Assembly (NCBI GenBank): GCA_910575005.1
Contig: CAJTCL010000002.1
Span: forward strand, 363,614 to 427,613
DNA length: 64,000 nt
Direction of reading: 5' to 3'
Origin: Lachnospiraceae bacterium
GTDB lineage: Bacteria; Bacillota; Clostridia; Lachnospirales; Lachnospiraceae
The notes under the pieces are model-generated. The model was given only the letters and a program-made list of their open reading frames with translations, was not told where the DNA came from and made no database searches. Below are positions 1-8,884 of the stretch, piece by piece; the stretch's first letter is position 1; each line of letters begins with the position of its first letter. The translations under genes were made by a program, and so were the position numbers.

Positions 1-1503
1 ACATTGGATGCAAAATTTGCAATTCCAGGTGAGAAGAAACGATTGATTGCCAAATTTTATGGAGATGAAAACGGAAAGCGTACAATCGGCTCTCGAGAAG
101 AACTGGACGGAATATTAAAAGATCTGGCACAGGAGACGTTTCAGGTGCTGGATGTAAAGAAAGGAAAGCGGGTAAAAAAGGCACCGCTGCCTTTTATTAC
201 CAGTACCTTGCAGCAAGAGGCAGCCAAAAGACTGAATTTCTCCACACAAAAAACCATGCGTCTGGCACAGCAGTTATATGAGGGAATTGATATCAAAGGT
301 CAGGGAACAGTTGGTATTATCACTTACTTAAGAACAGACTCAGTGCGTATTTCTGAGGAGGCGGACGCAGCGGCCAGGGAATATATTAGTTCTGCTTACG
401 GAGAAAATTATGTTGCAAAAGAAGGACAGGGTAAGAAAAGCAGTACTAAAATTCAGGATGCACATGAGGCAATTCGTCCTTCTGATATCACCAGGACACC
501 AGTAAAGATCAAAGAATCCTTGAGCAGAGATCAGTTTCGTTTATATCAACTAATCTGGAATCGATTTGTGGCCAGCCGTATGAGTAATGCGGAATATGAA
601 ACTACCTCTGTCAAGATTGGAGCTGGAATTTACCGTTTTCATGTATCAGCTTCTAAGATTACCTTTGAAGGTTTTTTATCAGTCTATACCAGCGATGACG
701 ACGACAAAGGAGAAAATAATGTCCTGCTGGGAGCTATTGACACTGAGACAAAACTAAATCTAAAAGAGCTGGAGGAAAAACAGCATTTCACACAGCCGCC
801 GGCGCATTTTACGGAAGCTTCTTTGGTGAAGGCCTTAGAGGAACTTGGTATTGGACGTCCCAGTACTTATGCACCTACCATTACGACACTTCTCGGCAGG
901 CGTTATGTGACAAAAGAAAATAAGAATCTCTATATCACAGAGTTGGGGGAAGTGGTCAATTCCATTATGACAGAGGCATTTCCAACTATTGTAGATGAGA
1001 AGTTTACCGCAAATATGGAATCTTTGCTGGATAAAGTGGCAGAAGGAAGTGTTGGCTGGAAAGCAGTGGTCAGTAATTTTTATCCAGATCTGGAAGAGGC
1101 TGTTCAAATTGCAGAAAAAGAACTAGAAAAGGTGAAGATTGAGGATGAAGTGACCGATGTAATTTGTGAACAATGTGGCAGAAATATGGTGGTTAAATAT
1201 GGACCACATGGTAGATTTTTGGCATGTCCAGGTTTTCCAGACTGCCGCAATACGAAACCTTATCTGGAGAAGATAGGAGTAGAGTGTCCGAAATGTGGGA
1301 AGGAGGTTGTGCTCAAGAAGACTAAAAAAGGAAGAAAATATTATGGCTGTGAGGATAATCCAGACTGTGATTTTATGTCATGGCAAAAGCCCTCGAAAGA
1401 AAAATGTCCGCAGTGCGGCGGATATATGGTAGAGAAGGGGAATAAGCTGGTCTGTGCAGATTCACAGTGTGGATTTGTAAAGGAAAAAGAAAAGCAAAAA
1501 TAA
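1..1503 (+). CDS. topA: DNA topoisomerase I, 3' part (5' end outside window)
   Basis: Type IA topoisomerase that relaxes negatively supercoiled DNA. The reading frame is already open at base 1, so the gene starts upstream and about 500 C-terminal residues are seen. The catalytic tyrosine lies in the motif GIITYLRTDS near visible residue 108. Further on come DAHEAIRPS and GIGRPSTYAPT, typical of the family. Three C-terminal zinc-ribbon modules follow, each with paired CxxC-type cysteines (starting CEQCGRN, CPKCGKE and CPQCGGY), the last one short. The next gene is codY. This order is also known upstream of the B. subtilis fla/che operon. Confidence 0.97.
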   Translation, partial: TLDAKFAIPGEKKRLIAKFYGDENGKRTIGSREELDGILKDLAQETFQVLDVKKGKRVKKAPLPFITSTLQQEAAKRLNFSTQKTMRLAQQLYEGIDIKGQGTVGIITYLRTDSVRISEEADAAAREYISSAYGENYVAKEGQGKKSSTKIQDAHEAIRPSDITRTPVKIKESLSRDQFRLYQLIWNRFVASRMSNAEYETTSVKIGAGIYRFHVSASKITFEGFLSVYTSDDDDKGENNVLLGAIDTETKLNLKELEEKQHFTQPPAHFTEASLVKALEELGIGRPSTYAPTITTLLGRRYVTKENKNLYITELGEVVNSIMTEAFPTIVDEKFTANMESLLDKVAEGSVGWKAVVSNFYPDLEEAVQIAEKELEKVKIEDEVTDVICEQCGRNMVVKYGPHGRFLACPGFPDCRNTKPYLEKIGVECPKCGKEVVLKKTKKGRKYYGCEDNPDCDFMSWQKPSKEKCPQCGGYMVEKGNKLVCADSQCGFVKEKEKQK

Positions 1504-1613
1504 TCGTTTTATAGGTGAAATTAACATATATATAGAATAAATAATACCATTTGAGCAGATAAGAATTATGTAGAATATTGTAGAAGAAAAATAGTGGAAA
1601 TGACAGAAAGTTG

Positions 1614-1642
1614 TTGAAATTCAATGCGAAATATGGTAAAAT
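1614..1642 (+). promoter_or_regulatory. sigma-A type promoter of codY
   Basis: TTGAAA (1614-1619), a 17-bp spacer and TAAAAT (1637-1642), with TGG directly before the -10 box as in an extended -10 promoter. It sits in the topA-codY gap about 45 bp before the codY start, where a strong AGGAGG ribosome binding site (1677-1682) is also found. The promoter assignment is by pattern only. Confidence 0.6.
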
Positions 1643-1688
1643 TTAAAACAGTTTAGAGGAAAGTGTAGATTTTATCAGGAGGTATCGT

Positions 1689-2477
1689 ATGAGTGTTCAG
1701 TTATTAGACAAGACAAGAAAGATTAATAAGCTGCTGCACAATAACAACTCCTCGAAAGTGGTATTTAATGATATCTGTAAAGTCTTAGCTGAGATATTAG
1801 CCTCCAATATACTGGTAATCAGCAAGAAAGGGAAGGTGCTTGGCACCAGCAGATGTGACACAGGAGGAGAGCTGCAAGAGTTAATTGCCGATGAAGTTGG
1901 CGGGTTTATTGATGCTATGCTCAATGAGAGGCTCTTGGGAATTCTTTCCACTAAGGAAAATGTTAATTTGGAGACGTTAGGTTTTGTATCAGAGGATGTA
2001 AAGCTCTATCAGGCAATTATTACACCAATAGATATTGCCGGAGAACGTCTGGGGACTTTATTTGTGTACCGTTTAGAGAGACAGTACGATATTGATGATA
2101 TTATTTTAAGTGAATATGGGACCACGGTTGTCGGTTTGGAAATGATGCGTTCTGTTAATGAGGAGAATGCAGAGGAGAGCCGAAAGGTACAGATTGTGAA
2201 ATCTGCGATTAGTACGCTTTCGTTTTCTGAATTAGAAGCTATCACCCATATTTTTGATGAGATGGAAGGCAAAGAAGGGATCTTGGTTGCAAGCAAGATT
2301 GCAGATCGCGTGGGGATCACTAGAAGCGTGATTGTGAATGCATTGCGCAAGTTTGAGAGTGCCGGAGTGATTGAATCCCGTTCTTCTGGTATGAAGGGAA
2401 CCTACATCAAGGTGCTAAATGATGTAGTGTTTGAAGAATTGGAACAGGTCAAAAAGCAGAATATGAAACACAGCTAA
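1689..2477 (+). CDS. codY: GTP-sensing global repressor CodY
   Basis: Global transcriptional repressor that responds to GTP and branched-chain amino acids in Firmicutes. The 262-residue length is normal for the family. An N-terminal GAF-type sensor region (about residues 1-155) is followed by a winged helix-turn-helix near residues 200-245, with the conserved stretch ASKIADRVGITRSVIVNAL. The start is supported by AGGAGG at 1677-1682. The gene has its own promoter and terminator and lies directly upstream of the flagellar operon, which CodY represses in B. subtilis. Direct control here is an inference from that precedent and from a palindrome upstream of flgB. Confidence 0.97.
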   Translation: MSVQLLDKTRKINKLLHNNNSSKVVFNDICKVLAEILASNILVISKKGKVLGTSRCDTGGELQELIADEVGGFIDAMLNERLLGILSTKENVNLETLGFVSEDVKLYQAIITPIDIAGERLGTLFVYRLERQYDIDDIILSEYGTTVVGLEMMRSVNEENAEESRKVQIVKSAISTLSFSELEAITHIFDEMEGKEGILVASKIADRVGITRSVIVNALRKFESAGVIESRSSGMKGTYIKVLNDVVFEELEQVKKQNMKHS

Positions 2478-2497
2478 ACGGATTTGGCAGTGAGATG

Positions 2498-2536
2498 AAA
2501 AAAGGAATTTGCAGGTAACTACAGATTTCTTTTTTT
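2498..2536 (+). terminator. intrinsic terminator after codY
   Basis: Left arm AAAAAAGGAATTTG (2498-2511) pairs with CAGATTTCTTTTTT (2522-2535) through 14 pairs, two of them G-U, with a 10-nt loop. The 3' arm is itself the T-run. It begins 20 bp after the codY stop and separates codY from the flagellar transcription unit. Confidence 0.7.
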
Positions 2537-2541
2537 GCCCA

Positions 2542-2596
2542 TTTTCCATATTTTGGAAAAAGTTTGTACATATTTTGCCATTCAGTACAATATAAT
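2542..2596 (+). promoter_or_regulatory. candidate flagellar operon promoter with upstream palindrome
   Basis: This is part of the 388-bp codY-flgB gap. TTTTCC (2542-2547) and GGAAAA (2555-2560) form a palindrome just before a possible -35 TTGTAC (2564-2569). A 16-bp spacer leads to TACAAT (2586-2591), overlapping a TATAAT (2591-2596). The palindrome could be an operator. It is only loosely like the CodY box, whose half-sites lie closer together. Confidence 0.4.
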
Positions 2597-2618
2597 TGGA
2601 AAGGAAGCAGGGAGAACG

Positions 2619-2656
2619 GCTGTGTCTTGATAGGAATGCTATGTATAGAACACAGC
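2619..2656 (+). promoter_or_regulatory. leader hairpin upstream of flgB
   Basis: GCTGTGT (2619-2625) pairs with ACACAGC (2650-2656), and an inner ATAG/CTAT pairing lies inside. If transcription starts near 2600 this hairpin is close to the 5' end of a leader of roughly 260 nt before flgB. No known riboswitch consensus was recognised. Confidence 0.35.
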
Positions 2657-2774
2657 AAAAAGTAAGGGTATTTTTAGATTTTTTATACAAAGAAATCGTC
2701 CTTTTTATTAGCGTTTCCTTCGACAAAATGACACAAGATCGTGTTGCAGTTGTGAAAAAATTACAAAAAAGTAC

Positions 2775-2803
2775 TTGCATTATGAGAGGGTTTGCGCTAA
2801 TCT
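2775..2803 (+). promoter_or_regulatory. second candidate promoter upstream of flgB
   Basis: TTGCAT (2775-2780), 17 bp, then TAATCT (2798-2803), followed by TATAAA. It lies about 60 bp before the flgB start. The pattern is moderately good for sigma-A. No clear sigma-28 consensus (TAAA ... GCCGATAA) is seen. Confidence 0.35.
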
Positions 2804-2865
2804 ATAAAAGGATAGATTCGTATATGGGTATCGGAAAATACGAAGGACGGAAGGAGCGGGATATC

Positions 2866-3255
2866 ATGTTAAACAGTGGTATTTATGATTATATTGATGT
2901 ATGGAATAAAGCAGCAGATGCGGCATGGCTGCGAGATACTGCGATTGTCAATAATATTTCCAATGGCGACACACCTGGTTATAAACGGCAGGATGTAGAC
3001 TTTGAGGGTGTGCTTGAACGGGAATTGGGAAAAACAAAATATGTGTCACTGGACGATAAGGTGAGCAATCTACATATGAATCATCTGAATGTATCAATTT
3101 ATACAGATGCAGAGAATTATTCTTACCGTTTGGATGAGAATAACGTTGACCCAGAACAGGAACAGGCAAAGCTTGTATCAAATAGGATCAAATATAATGC
3201 CCTGATTGATACCATGTCAAAGGAATTTGCCAGAATTAAGAGTGTGATCAAATAG
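2866..3255 (+). CDS. flgB: flagellar basal-body rod protein FlgB
   Basis: Proximal rod subunit of the flagellar basal body, exported by the flagellar type III system. The 129 residues include the N-terminal rod motif NNISNGDTPGYKR near residue 27. The C-terminal helix contains KYNALIDTMSKEFARIKSVI. ATG 2866 follows AAGGAGCGG, and the open frame upstream of it shows no similarity to FlgB, so this start is preferred. It is the first gene of the fla/che run and flgC follows after 45 bp. Confidence 0.95.
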   Translation: MLNSGIYDYIDVWNKAADAAWLRDTAIVNNISNGDTPGYKRQDVDFEGVLERELGKTKYVSLDDKVSNLHMNHLNVSIYTDAENYSYRLDENNVDPEQEQAKLVSNRIKYNALIDTMSKEFARIKSVIK

Positions 3256-3300
3256 GCTGGATAAGAATGCCTGAGGGCAGAAAGTTTGGAGGAAAGGGAT

Positions 3301-3741
3301 ATGTCATTATTTCAATCATTTAATATCAGCACATCCGGTTTGACCGCACAGCGGTTCCGAATGGATGTGATATCTGAGAATGTTGCTAATGTAACTACGA
3401 CGAGAACAGAGGACGGGACGCCTTATACCAGGAAAATTGTCAGTTTTCAGGAGAAGCAGGTGACACCTTTTAGCAAGGTGCTAGATAACACCAGAGAAGC
3501 TCTGATTGGAAATGGTGTGAAAGTCAATAGGGTAGCTGAGGATACTACAAGCGATTATATTATGAAATATGAGCCCTCCCATCCCGATGCGGATGAGAAT
3601 GGATATGTGTCTTATCCGAATGTGAATATCATTACGGAAATGACTAATTTAATTGATGCTAGCCGTTCTTACGAAGCAAATATTACAGCGTTTGATACCA
3701 GTAAGGCGATTGCTTTAAAGGGATTGGAACTAGGAAAATAA
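3301..3741 (+). CDS. flgC: flagellar basal-body rod protein FlgC
   Basis: Second proximal rod protein, 146 residues. It begins MSLFQSFNISTSGLTAQRF and carries the rod/hook family motif ISENVANVTTTRT. The C-terminal SYEANITAFDTSKAIALKG is typical of FlgC. ATG 3301 follows GGAGGAAAGG. An in-frame ATG upstream at 3286 lies in or before this Shine-Dalgarno sequence and is not favoured. Confidence 0.95.
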   Translation: MSLFQSFNISTSGLTAQRFRMDVISENVANVTTTRTEDGTPYTRKIVSFQEKQVTPFSKVLDNTREALIGNGVKVNRVAEDTTSDYIMKYEPSHPDADENGYVSYPNVNIITEMTNLIDASRSYEANITAFDTSKAIALKGLELGK

Positions 3742-3762
3742 CAGGATAGGGAGGCTATTTAA

Positions 3763-4074
3763 ATGGATATTTCAGCGTTAAGTAATGTAACATCGGCTTA
3801 CATTAAGAATGCTGCCGAGCAAAATCCGCAGCTCACTACAGAAGACAGAGGTTTTGAGAGCGTTTTAAAATCGGCAATGGATATGGTAAATGAGGCAAGT
3901 GATCTGCAAAACCAAGCGGAAGAGGCGACTATGCAATTTGCACTTGGTTATGCGACGAACACCCATGACCTGAATGACATTCAGACAAGGGCTGACATTG
4001 CATTAAATTATACGACAGCAGTCAGAGACAGAATGTTAGAGGCTTATAAAGAAATTATGAATATGCAGATTTAA
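3763..4074 (+). CDS. fliE: flagellar hook-basal body protein FliE
   Basis: Small (103-residue) adaptor thought to link the MS ring to the rod. The family is recognised from the C-terminal NDIQTRADIALNYTTAVRDR stretch, rich in helix and ending in the usual EAYKEIMNMQI. It lies 21 bp after flgC and 33 bp before fliF, the standard flgB-flgC-fliE-fliF order. No odd features were seen. Confidence 0.93.
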   Translation: MDISALSNVTSAYIKNAAEQNPQLTTEDRGFESVLKSAMDMVNEASDLQNQAEEATMQFALGYATNTHDLNDIQTRADIALNYTTAVRDRMLEAYKEIMNMQI

Positions 4075-4107
4075 TGCTGTAATTAGGAGAATGGGTAGGA
4101 GAGTCAC

Positions 4108-5715
4108 ATGCAGGAGAGAATAAAAAATATTCCCAAACAGATTTTAGAGTGGTGGAATAAATTTTCAGTAAAACAGAAAACGTTGATTGCCAGTGTTGCT
4201 CTGGCTGTCATAGTTGCTCTGGTGATTGTTGTCAGGGTATTGACAACACCTACACTTGTACCGATTAGAAATTGTGAGAATACCAAAGAAGCGGCACAGG
4301 TAAAGGAATTGTTGACTGGGGAGGATATTGATTATGAGGTTTCCAGCGATGGGCTGAACTTTTCTGTAAAAGCGGAAGATGAGGCGAATGCGGCGATTTT
4401 ATTAGGCCAGAATGGAATACCAGCTTCCCGATATGAATTTGATAATGTATTTAGTGGTGGATTCAGTACTACTGAGGCAGATAAGACCAAGAAGTATCAG
4501 CGTTATCTGCAAGAGGAGCTGGCAGAACATTTAGAGAATTTAGATACAGTGCAGAGGGCAAATGTGAAGCTCAGTATGCCGATTGATGATGGAACTGTGC
4601 TGGCACTGGAAGAAGATACATATGCAGCTGTTACTTTGACTCTCACAGAAGACATGGATGAAGAGAAAGCGAGCGGTCTGGCAAGGTGGATTGCCACAGC
4701 AGTTGGAAATAGTAGTACTGATGATATTTCTATTATGGATACTTCCGGCAATGTCTTGTTTGCAGGTGGAGACACTGCAACCTCTATGGGAGCAGCGAGT
4801 AGTCAATTATCCTATAAGACAAAAGCAGAAAATATGGTAAAGAATCAGGTCAAAGATGTGGTTCTTGGCACAGGAGTGTATGACAGTGCATCTGTAGGCT
4901 TGAATTTGAATATGAGTTTTGACGAGAGGGAAGAGACAGATCACAATTATTATTTAGATGGTGACGCAGAACATGGTCCGACAGCAAGAGAACGTGTTTT
5001 TGAGCAGGAGACCACAGGCGGAGATGGTGGTGTACCCGGAACCGATGCAAACGGAGAAGATACCACTTATGTCTTGCCAGATGGTGCAGTAAGCAACAAT
5101 ACGATTTCTGATGTAGACAGAGATTATAATACCAGTGAACGGATTACCAAGACCAAAGGCGTTGGAGGAGAAATTGATTATGATAATTCTTCCATCACTG
5201 TAGTGGCAAATCAGTACCGCAACTATAGTGAGAGTGCTTTGAGAGCCAGTGGTGAGCTGGATAATATGACTTTTGATGAGTTTGTGGCAGCGAACAGAGA
5301 GAAAGTTAAGCTGGATGTAGATGAAGATTTTATTCAGATGGTGTCCAAAGCAACTGGATTTTCTGAAGATAATATTGTGATTGTGGCATACGAAGTTCCA
5401 TTTTTTGAATATGATGGCGACGGTGGACGGGACGTTTTTGATTATCTCCCGATCATAATTGCAGCTGTAATTATGTTAATGCTGGGATATGTGGTGTTTC
5501 GCAGTACCAGAAGAGAACAGACAGCAGCACCAGAGCCAGAACTTTCTGTTGAATCTTTGCTGGCTTCAACAAAGGAAGCGCAGGAGGAGACTTTGGAAGA
5601 TATTGGATTCTCAGAGAAGTCTGAGACACGTATTTTGATAGAAAAATTTGTAGATGAAAATCCCGAGGCAGTGGCGTCACTGCTTAGAAATTGGTTGAAT
5701 GAGGAGTGGGAGTGA
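4108..5715 (+). CDS. fliF: flagellar MS-ring protein FliF
   Basis: Forms the membrane MS ring on which the rotor and export gate are built. The 535 residues contain one transmembrane helix near residues 25-48 and a second near 447-467. The periplasmic ring-building region lies between them, with acidic low-complexity segments in the middle. The C-terminal tail (ETRILIEKFVDENPEAVASL and following) is the FliG-binding segment. The stop overlaps the ribosome binding region of fliG, so the two are translationally close. Confidence 0.96.
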   Translation: MQERIKNIPKQILEWWNKFSVKQKTLIASVALAVIVALVIVVRVLTTPTLVPIRNCENTKEAAQVKELLTGEDIDYEVSSDGLNFSVKAEDEANAAILLGQNGIPASRYEFDNVFSGGFSTTEADKTKKYQRYLQEELAEHLENLDTVQRANVKLSMPIDDGTVLALEEDTYAAVTLTLTEDMDEEKASGLARWIATAVGNSSTDDISIMDTSGNVLFAGGDTATSMGAASSQLSYKTKAENMVKNQVKDVVLGTGVYDSASVGLNLNMSFDEREETDHNYYLDGDAEHGPTARERVFEQETTGGDGGVPGTDANGEDTTYVLPDGAVSNNTISDVDRDYNTSERITKTKGVGGEIDYDNSSITVVANQYRNYSESALRASGELDNMTFDEFVAANREKVKLDVDEDFIQMVSKATGFSEDNIVIVAYEVPFFEYDGDGGRDVFDYLPIIIAAVIMLMLGYVVFRSTRREQTAAPEPELSVESLLASTKEAQEETLEDIGFSEKSETRILIEKFVDENPEAVASLLRNWLNEEWE

Positions 5716-5717
5716 GT

Positions 5718-6728
5718 ATGTCAGGTTCAGATGAATTTACAGGAGTTCAGAAAGCGGCGATATTGCTGATTGCATTAGGGCCGGAAAAATCGGCCTCCAT
5801 TTTTAAACATTTAAAAGAAGAAGAAATTGAAGAACTGACTCTGGAAATTGCCAATACCAGAAGTATCTCCCCTCAGACAAAAGAGGATGTGTTGAATGAG
5901 TTTTACCAAGTCTGTCTGGCACAGCAGTATATTGCCGAGGGCGGTATTGCTTATGCAAAGGAGTTGCTGGAAAAGGCTTTAGGCGAAGAGAAGGCACAGG
6001 GAGTGATTTCCAAGTTGACTGCTTCCCTTCAGGTACGTCCATTCGAGTTTGTGCGTAAGACGGATCCATCTCAGTTATTGAACTTTATTCAGGACGAGCA
6101 CCCGCAGACAATTGCTATGATTTTGTCCTATTTATCTGCAGGGCAGGCGGCTGTGATTATCGGTTCATTAGTACCAGAGAAACAAGCGGATGTGGCAAAA
6201 CGTATCGCTATGATGGACAGAACTTCACCAGACGTGATAAAGGAAGTGGAACGAGTATTGGAACGTAAACTTTCTGCTTTGGTAAATCAGGATTACACCA
6301 TTGTTGGTGGTGTGGATGCCGTGGTAAATATTTTGAATACAGTAGACCGCGGAACAGAAAAACATATTATGGAATCTCTTGAGATTGAAGAACCAGAATT
6401 GGCAGATGAGATCCGTAAGAAGATGTTTGTATTTGAAGATATTCTTCTTCTGGATGACCGTGCAATCCAGCGTGTGCTTCGTGATGTTGATAACAACGAC
6501 TTGGGAGTGGCGCTGAAGGCGGCAAATGAAGATGTGCAGAATGTTATCTTCAAGAATATGTCCAAGCGTCTAGCAACCATGATCAAGGAAGATATGGAAT
6601 ATATGGGACCTGTCCGTATGAAGGATGTTGAAGAGGCACAGCAGAAAATCGTTGGTATTATACGTAAACTGGAAGATTCAGCAGAGATTGTAATCTCCAG
6701 AGGCGGAGGTGACGAGATCGTTGTCTAA
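5718..6728 (+). CDS. fliG: flagellar motor switch protein FliG
   Basis: Rotor protein that transmits stator torque and, with FliM and FliN/FliY, sets the rotation direction. 336 residues. The EHPQT motif of the middle domain (DEHPQTIAMILSYL) and the C-terminal torque helix region (EDILLLDDRAIQRVLRDVD) with its charged residues are present. ATG 5718 is preferred over a GTG at 5706 because GAGGAGTGGGAG lies just before it. The gene overlaps the start of fliH. Confidence 0.96.
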   Translation: MSGSDEFTGVQKAAILLIALGPEKSASIFKHLKEEEIEELTLEIANTRSISPQTKEDVLNEFYQVCLAQQYIAEGGIAYAKELLEKALGEEKAQGVISKLTASLQVRPFEFVRKTDPSQLLNFIQDEHPQTIAMILSYLSAGQAAVIIGSLVPEKQADVAKRIAMMDRTSPDVIKEVERVLERKLSALVNQDYTIVGGVDAVVNILNTVDRGTEKHIMESLEIEEPELADEIRKKMFVFEDILLLDDRAIQRVLRDVDNNDLGVALKAANEDVQNVIFKNMSKRLATMIKEDMEYMGPVRMKDVEEAQQKIVGIIRKLEDSAEIVISRGGGDEIVV

Positions 6729-7536
6729 TTTGTATAAGCAGAGATATGTGGTTCCAGATGACAGCGGAACGCGAGTGATCAATTCAAATTCTAGAGTGGC
6801 AGAACGAATACAGGAGCTTGAACGGCTGCAGATGCAAAATATCCCTACGCAGCAGGGAACCGTAGATGGTTTTGTAGCAGGTCTTAATTTGGAAGTGGTA
6901 GATGCTGTACCCAAAGAACCGGAGCTGTCTCCCGAGGAAATCAGGGAACAGGCGAAGGAGGAAGCAGAAACTTTACTTTCAGATGCTAAAAATCATTCGG
7001 ATGCTTTACTTGCAAACGCAAACCGTGAGGCAGAGCTTATCAGGGAGAAGGCGAGAGAGGAAGGCTTTGAAGCAGGACAACAAGAAGGGAATGCGAGAGC
7101 AGATGCAGAACTGGCAAGAATGCGCAGACAGTTAGAGGAAGAAAAACGTCGCCTGGAGCTGGATTACCAACAAAAGCTTCAGGAAATGGAACCATATCTA
7201 GTGGGAATTATCTCTAATGTGTTTGAAAAAGTGTTCCATGTACAGTTTGATGATAAGAAAGAAATTCTGATCTATCTGATTCAGAGAGTAATTTTGGGAG
7301 CAGAGGGTACCAAAGAATTTCAAGTTAGGGTGAGTTTGAAAGATTATGAGTTTGTGGAAGAACACAAAAGAGAGATTACCGAGCGGGTCGGGGCGTCTGT
7401 GCATGTGGAGATTATGGCAGATGCAGCTTTACAAGAGCGGCAGTGTATGATTGAGACAGATTCCGGCGTCTTTGACTGTGGTATGGATGTTCAGTTAGAT
7501 AATCTGATGAAAGCATTGCAGTCATTAAGTTTGTGA
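6721..7536 (+). CDS. fliH: flagellar export ATPase regulator FliH
   Basis: Stator-like partner of the export ATPase FliI that ties it to the C ring. About 271 residues. A long charged helix or coiled coil (about residues 80-155, rich in Glu, Arg and Ala) precedes a C-terminal FliH/HrpE-type domain. The TTG at 6721 (encoding MSNLYKQRYVV) is chosen because GGAGGT lies 10 nt upstream. A GTG at 6709 falls inside that ribosome binding site. The gene overlaps the fliG end by 8 bp. Confidence 0.88.
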   Translation: MSNLYKQRYVVPDDSGTRVINSNSRVAERIQELERLQMQNIPTQQGTVDGFVAGLNLEVVDAVPKEPELSPEEIREQAKEEAETLLSDAKNHSDALLANANREAELIREKAREEGFEAGQQEGNARADAELARMRRQLEEEKRRLELDYQQKLQEMEPYLVGIISNVFEKVFHVQFDDKKEILIYLIQRVILGAEGTKEFQVRVSLKDYEFVEEHKREITERVGASVHVEIMADAALQERQCMIETDSGVFDCGMDVQLDNLMKALQSLSL

Positions 7537-7546
7537 GGAAGATAAT

Positions 7547-8851
7547 GTGACATATAATTTTGATAAATATGATCAATTGACAGATATGAATTATTACAGA
7601 CATCTGGGAAAAGTAGTAAAAATTGTAGGACTTACGATAGAATCTGTGGGCCCTAACGCCAAACTGAATGACCTTTGCCGTATTATCATTGATAAGAACA
7701 GAAATGTTTCCATTATGGCAGAAGTAGTGGGATTCAGGGATAAAAGACTGCTTCTTATGCCATATGAGAGCGTAGAAGGTCTAGGCGTAGGATGTATCGT
7801 AGAGAATACGGGACATCCTTTGTCTGTTTATGTGGGAAATGAAATGCTGGGGCATACCTTAGACGGCATGGGAAGGCCGACAGATATTGAGGAGTTGACA
7901 CTGAGAGAAGAATATCCAGTAGATGCAGCTCCCCCAGATCCAATGGCAAGAGTAATTATTGATGAGGTTCTTCCATTGGGAGTAAAAGCAGTGGATGGTC
8001 TGATCACTGTAGGAAAAGGACAAAGAATTGGGATTTTTGCAGGTTCTGGTGTTGGTAAGAGTACCTTGCTTGGCATGTTTGCCAGAAATACACGTGCAGA
8101 TATCAATGTAATAGCGTTGATTGGCGAGCGTGGCAGAGAGGTAAGAGAATTTATTGAGCGCGATATGGGAGAAGAAGGCATGCGTCGTTCCGTAGTGATT
8201 GTTGCCACTTCTGACCGTCCAGCATTACTTAGGCGTAATGCTGCTAAGACGGCAACGGCGATTGCAGAGTATTTTCGAGATCAGGGCAAAGATGTCTTAT
8301 TGATGATGGATTCTTTGACACGTTTTTCTATGGCTCAGCGAGAAATTGGGCTGGCCTCCGGGGAACCGCCTGTGACCAGAGGATATCCGCCCAGTGTGTA
8401 TTCTGAGATGCCAAAGCTTTTGGAGCGTGCTGGAAATTCCGATAAAGGTTCCATTACTGGATTGTACACCGTTCTGGTAGATGGAGATGATTTTAATGAA
8501 CCAATTACAGATACTGCAAGAAGTATTTTAGATGGGCATATTATGCTAGACCGAAAACTAGCACATAAAAATCATTATCCTGCGATTGATGTCTTACAGA
8601 GTATTTCCCGTGTTATGAGTTCTATTGTAGACAGAGAACACAAGGAAGCGTCAGGTAAATTAAAAAATGTCCTAGCTACTTATCAAGAAGCAGAAGATTT
8701 AATCAATATTGGTGCATATAAAAAAGGTTCGAATCGTAATATTGATTATGCCATTGAAAAGATTGATGAAGTAAATCAGTTTTTGCTGCAAGAAACACAT
8801 GATAAGTTTACCTTTGAAGAAATACTTGACATGATGGAACATATTTTTTAA
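7547..8851 (+). CDS. fliI: flagellum-specific ATP synthase FliI
   Basis: ATPase of the flagellar type III export apparatus, 434 residues, related to the F1 beta subunit. The Walker A motif is GSGVGKSTLL near residue 168, and the Walker B region is VLLMMDSLTRF. ALIGERGREVREFIERD is a family signature. The start is GTG 7547, with GAGGAAG just upstream and 10 bp after the fliH stop. Confidence 0.96.
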   Translation: MTYNFDKYDQLTDMNYYRHLGKVVKIVGLTIESVGPNAKLNDLCRIIIDKNRNVSIMAEVVGFRDKRLLLMPYESVEGLGVGCIVENTGHPLSVYVGNEMLGHTLDGMGRPTDIEELTLREEYPVDAAPPDPMARVIIDEVLPLGVKAVDGLITVGKGQRIGIFAGSGVGKSTLLGMFARNTRADINVIALIGERGREVREFIERDMGEEGMRRSVVIVATSDRPALLRRNAAKTATAIAEYFRDQGKDVLLMMDSLTRFSMAQREIGLASGEPPVTRGYPPSVYSEMPKLLERAGNSDKGSITGLYTVLVDGDDFNEPITDTARSILDGHIMLDRKLAHKNHYPAIDVLQSISRVMSSIVDREHKEASGKLKNVLATYQEAEDLINIGAYKKGSNRNIDYAIEKIDEVNQFLLQETHDKFTFEEILDMMEHIF

Positions 8852-8884
8852 AACATATGGATTAAGAATAGAATAGAGGAAATC

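Noticed and set aside
835..1107. Minus-strand open frames opposite topA, fliF, cheB and many other genes
   Set aside because: They lie opposite strongly conserved coding sequence, have no ribosome binding sites and no recognisable protein features.
2560..2865. c-di-GMP or other known riboswitch in the flgB leader
   Set aside because: The expected conserved riboswitch core sequences were not found; only a simple hairpin is visible.
2596..2865. A longer FlgB with about 90 extra N-terminal residues
   Set aside because: The extension has no similarity to FlgB, while ATG 2866 has a proper ribosome binding site and the family start.
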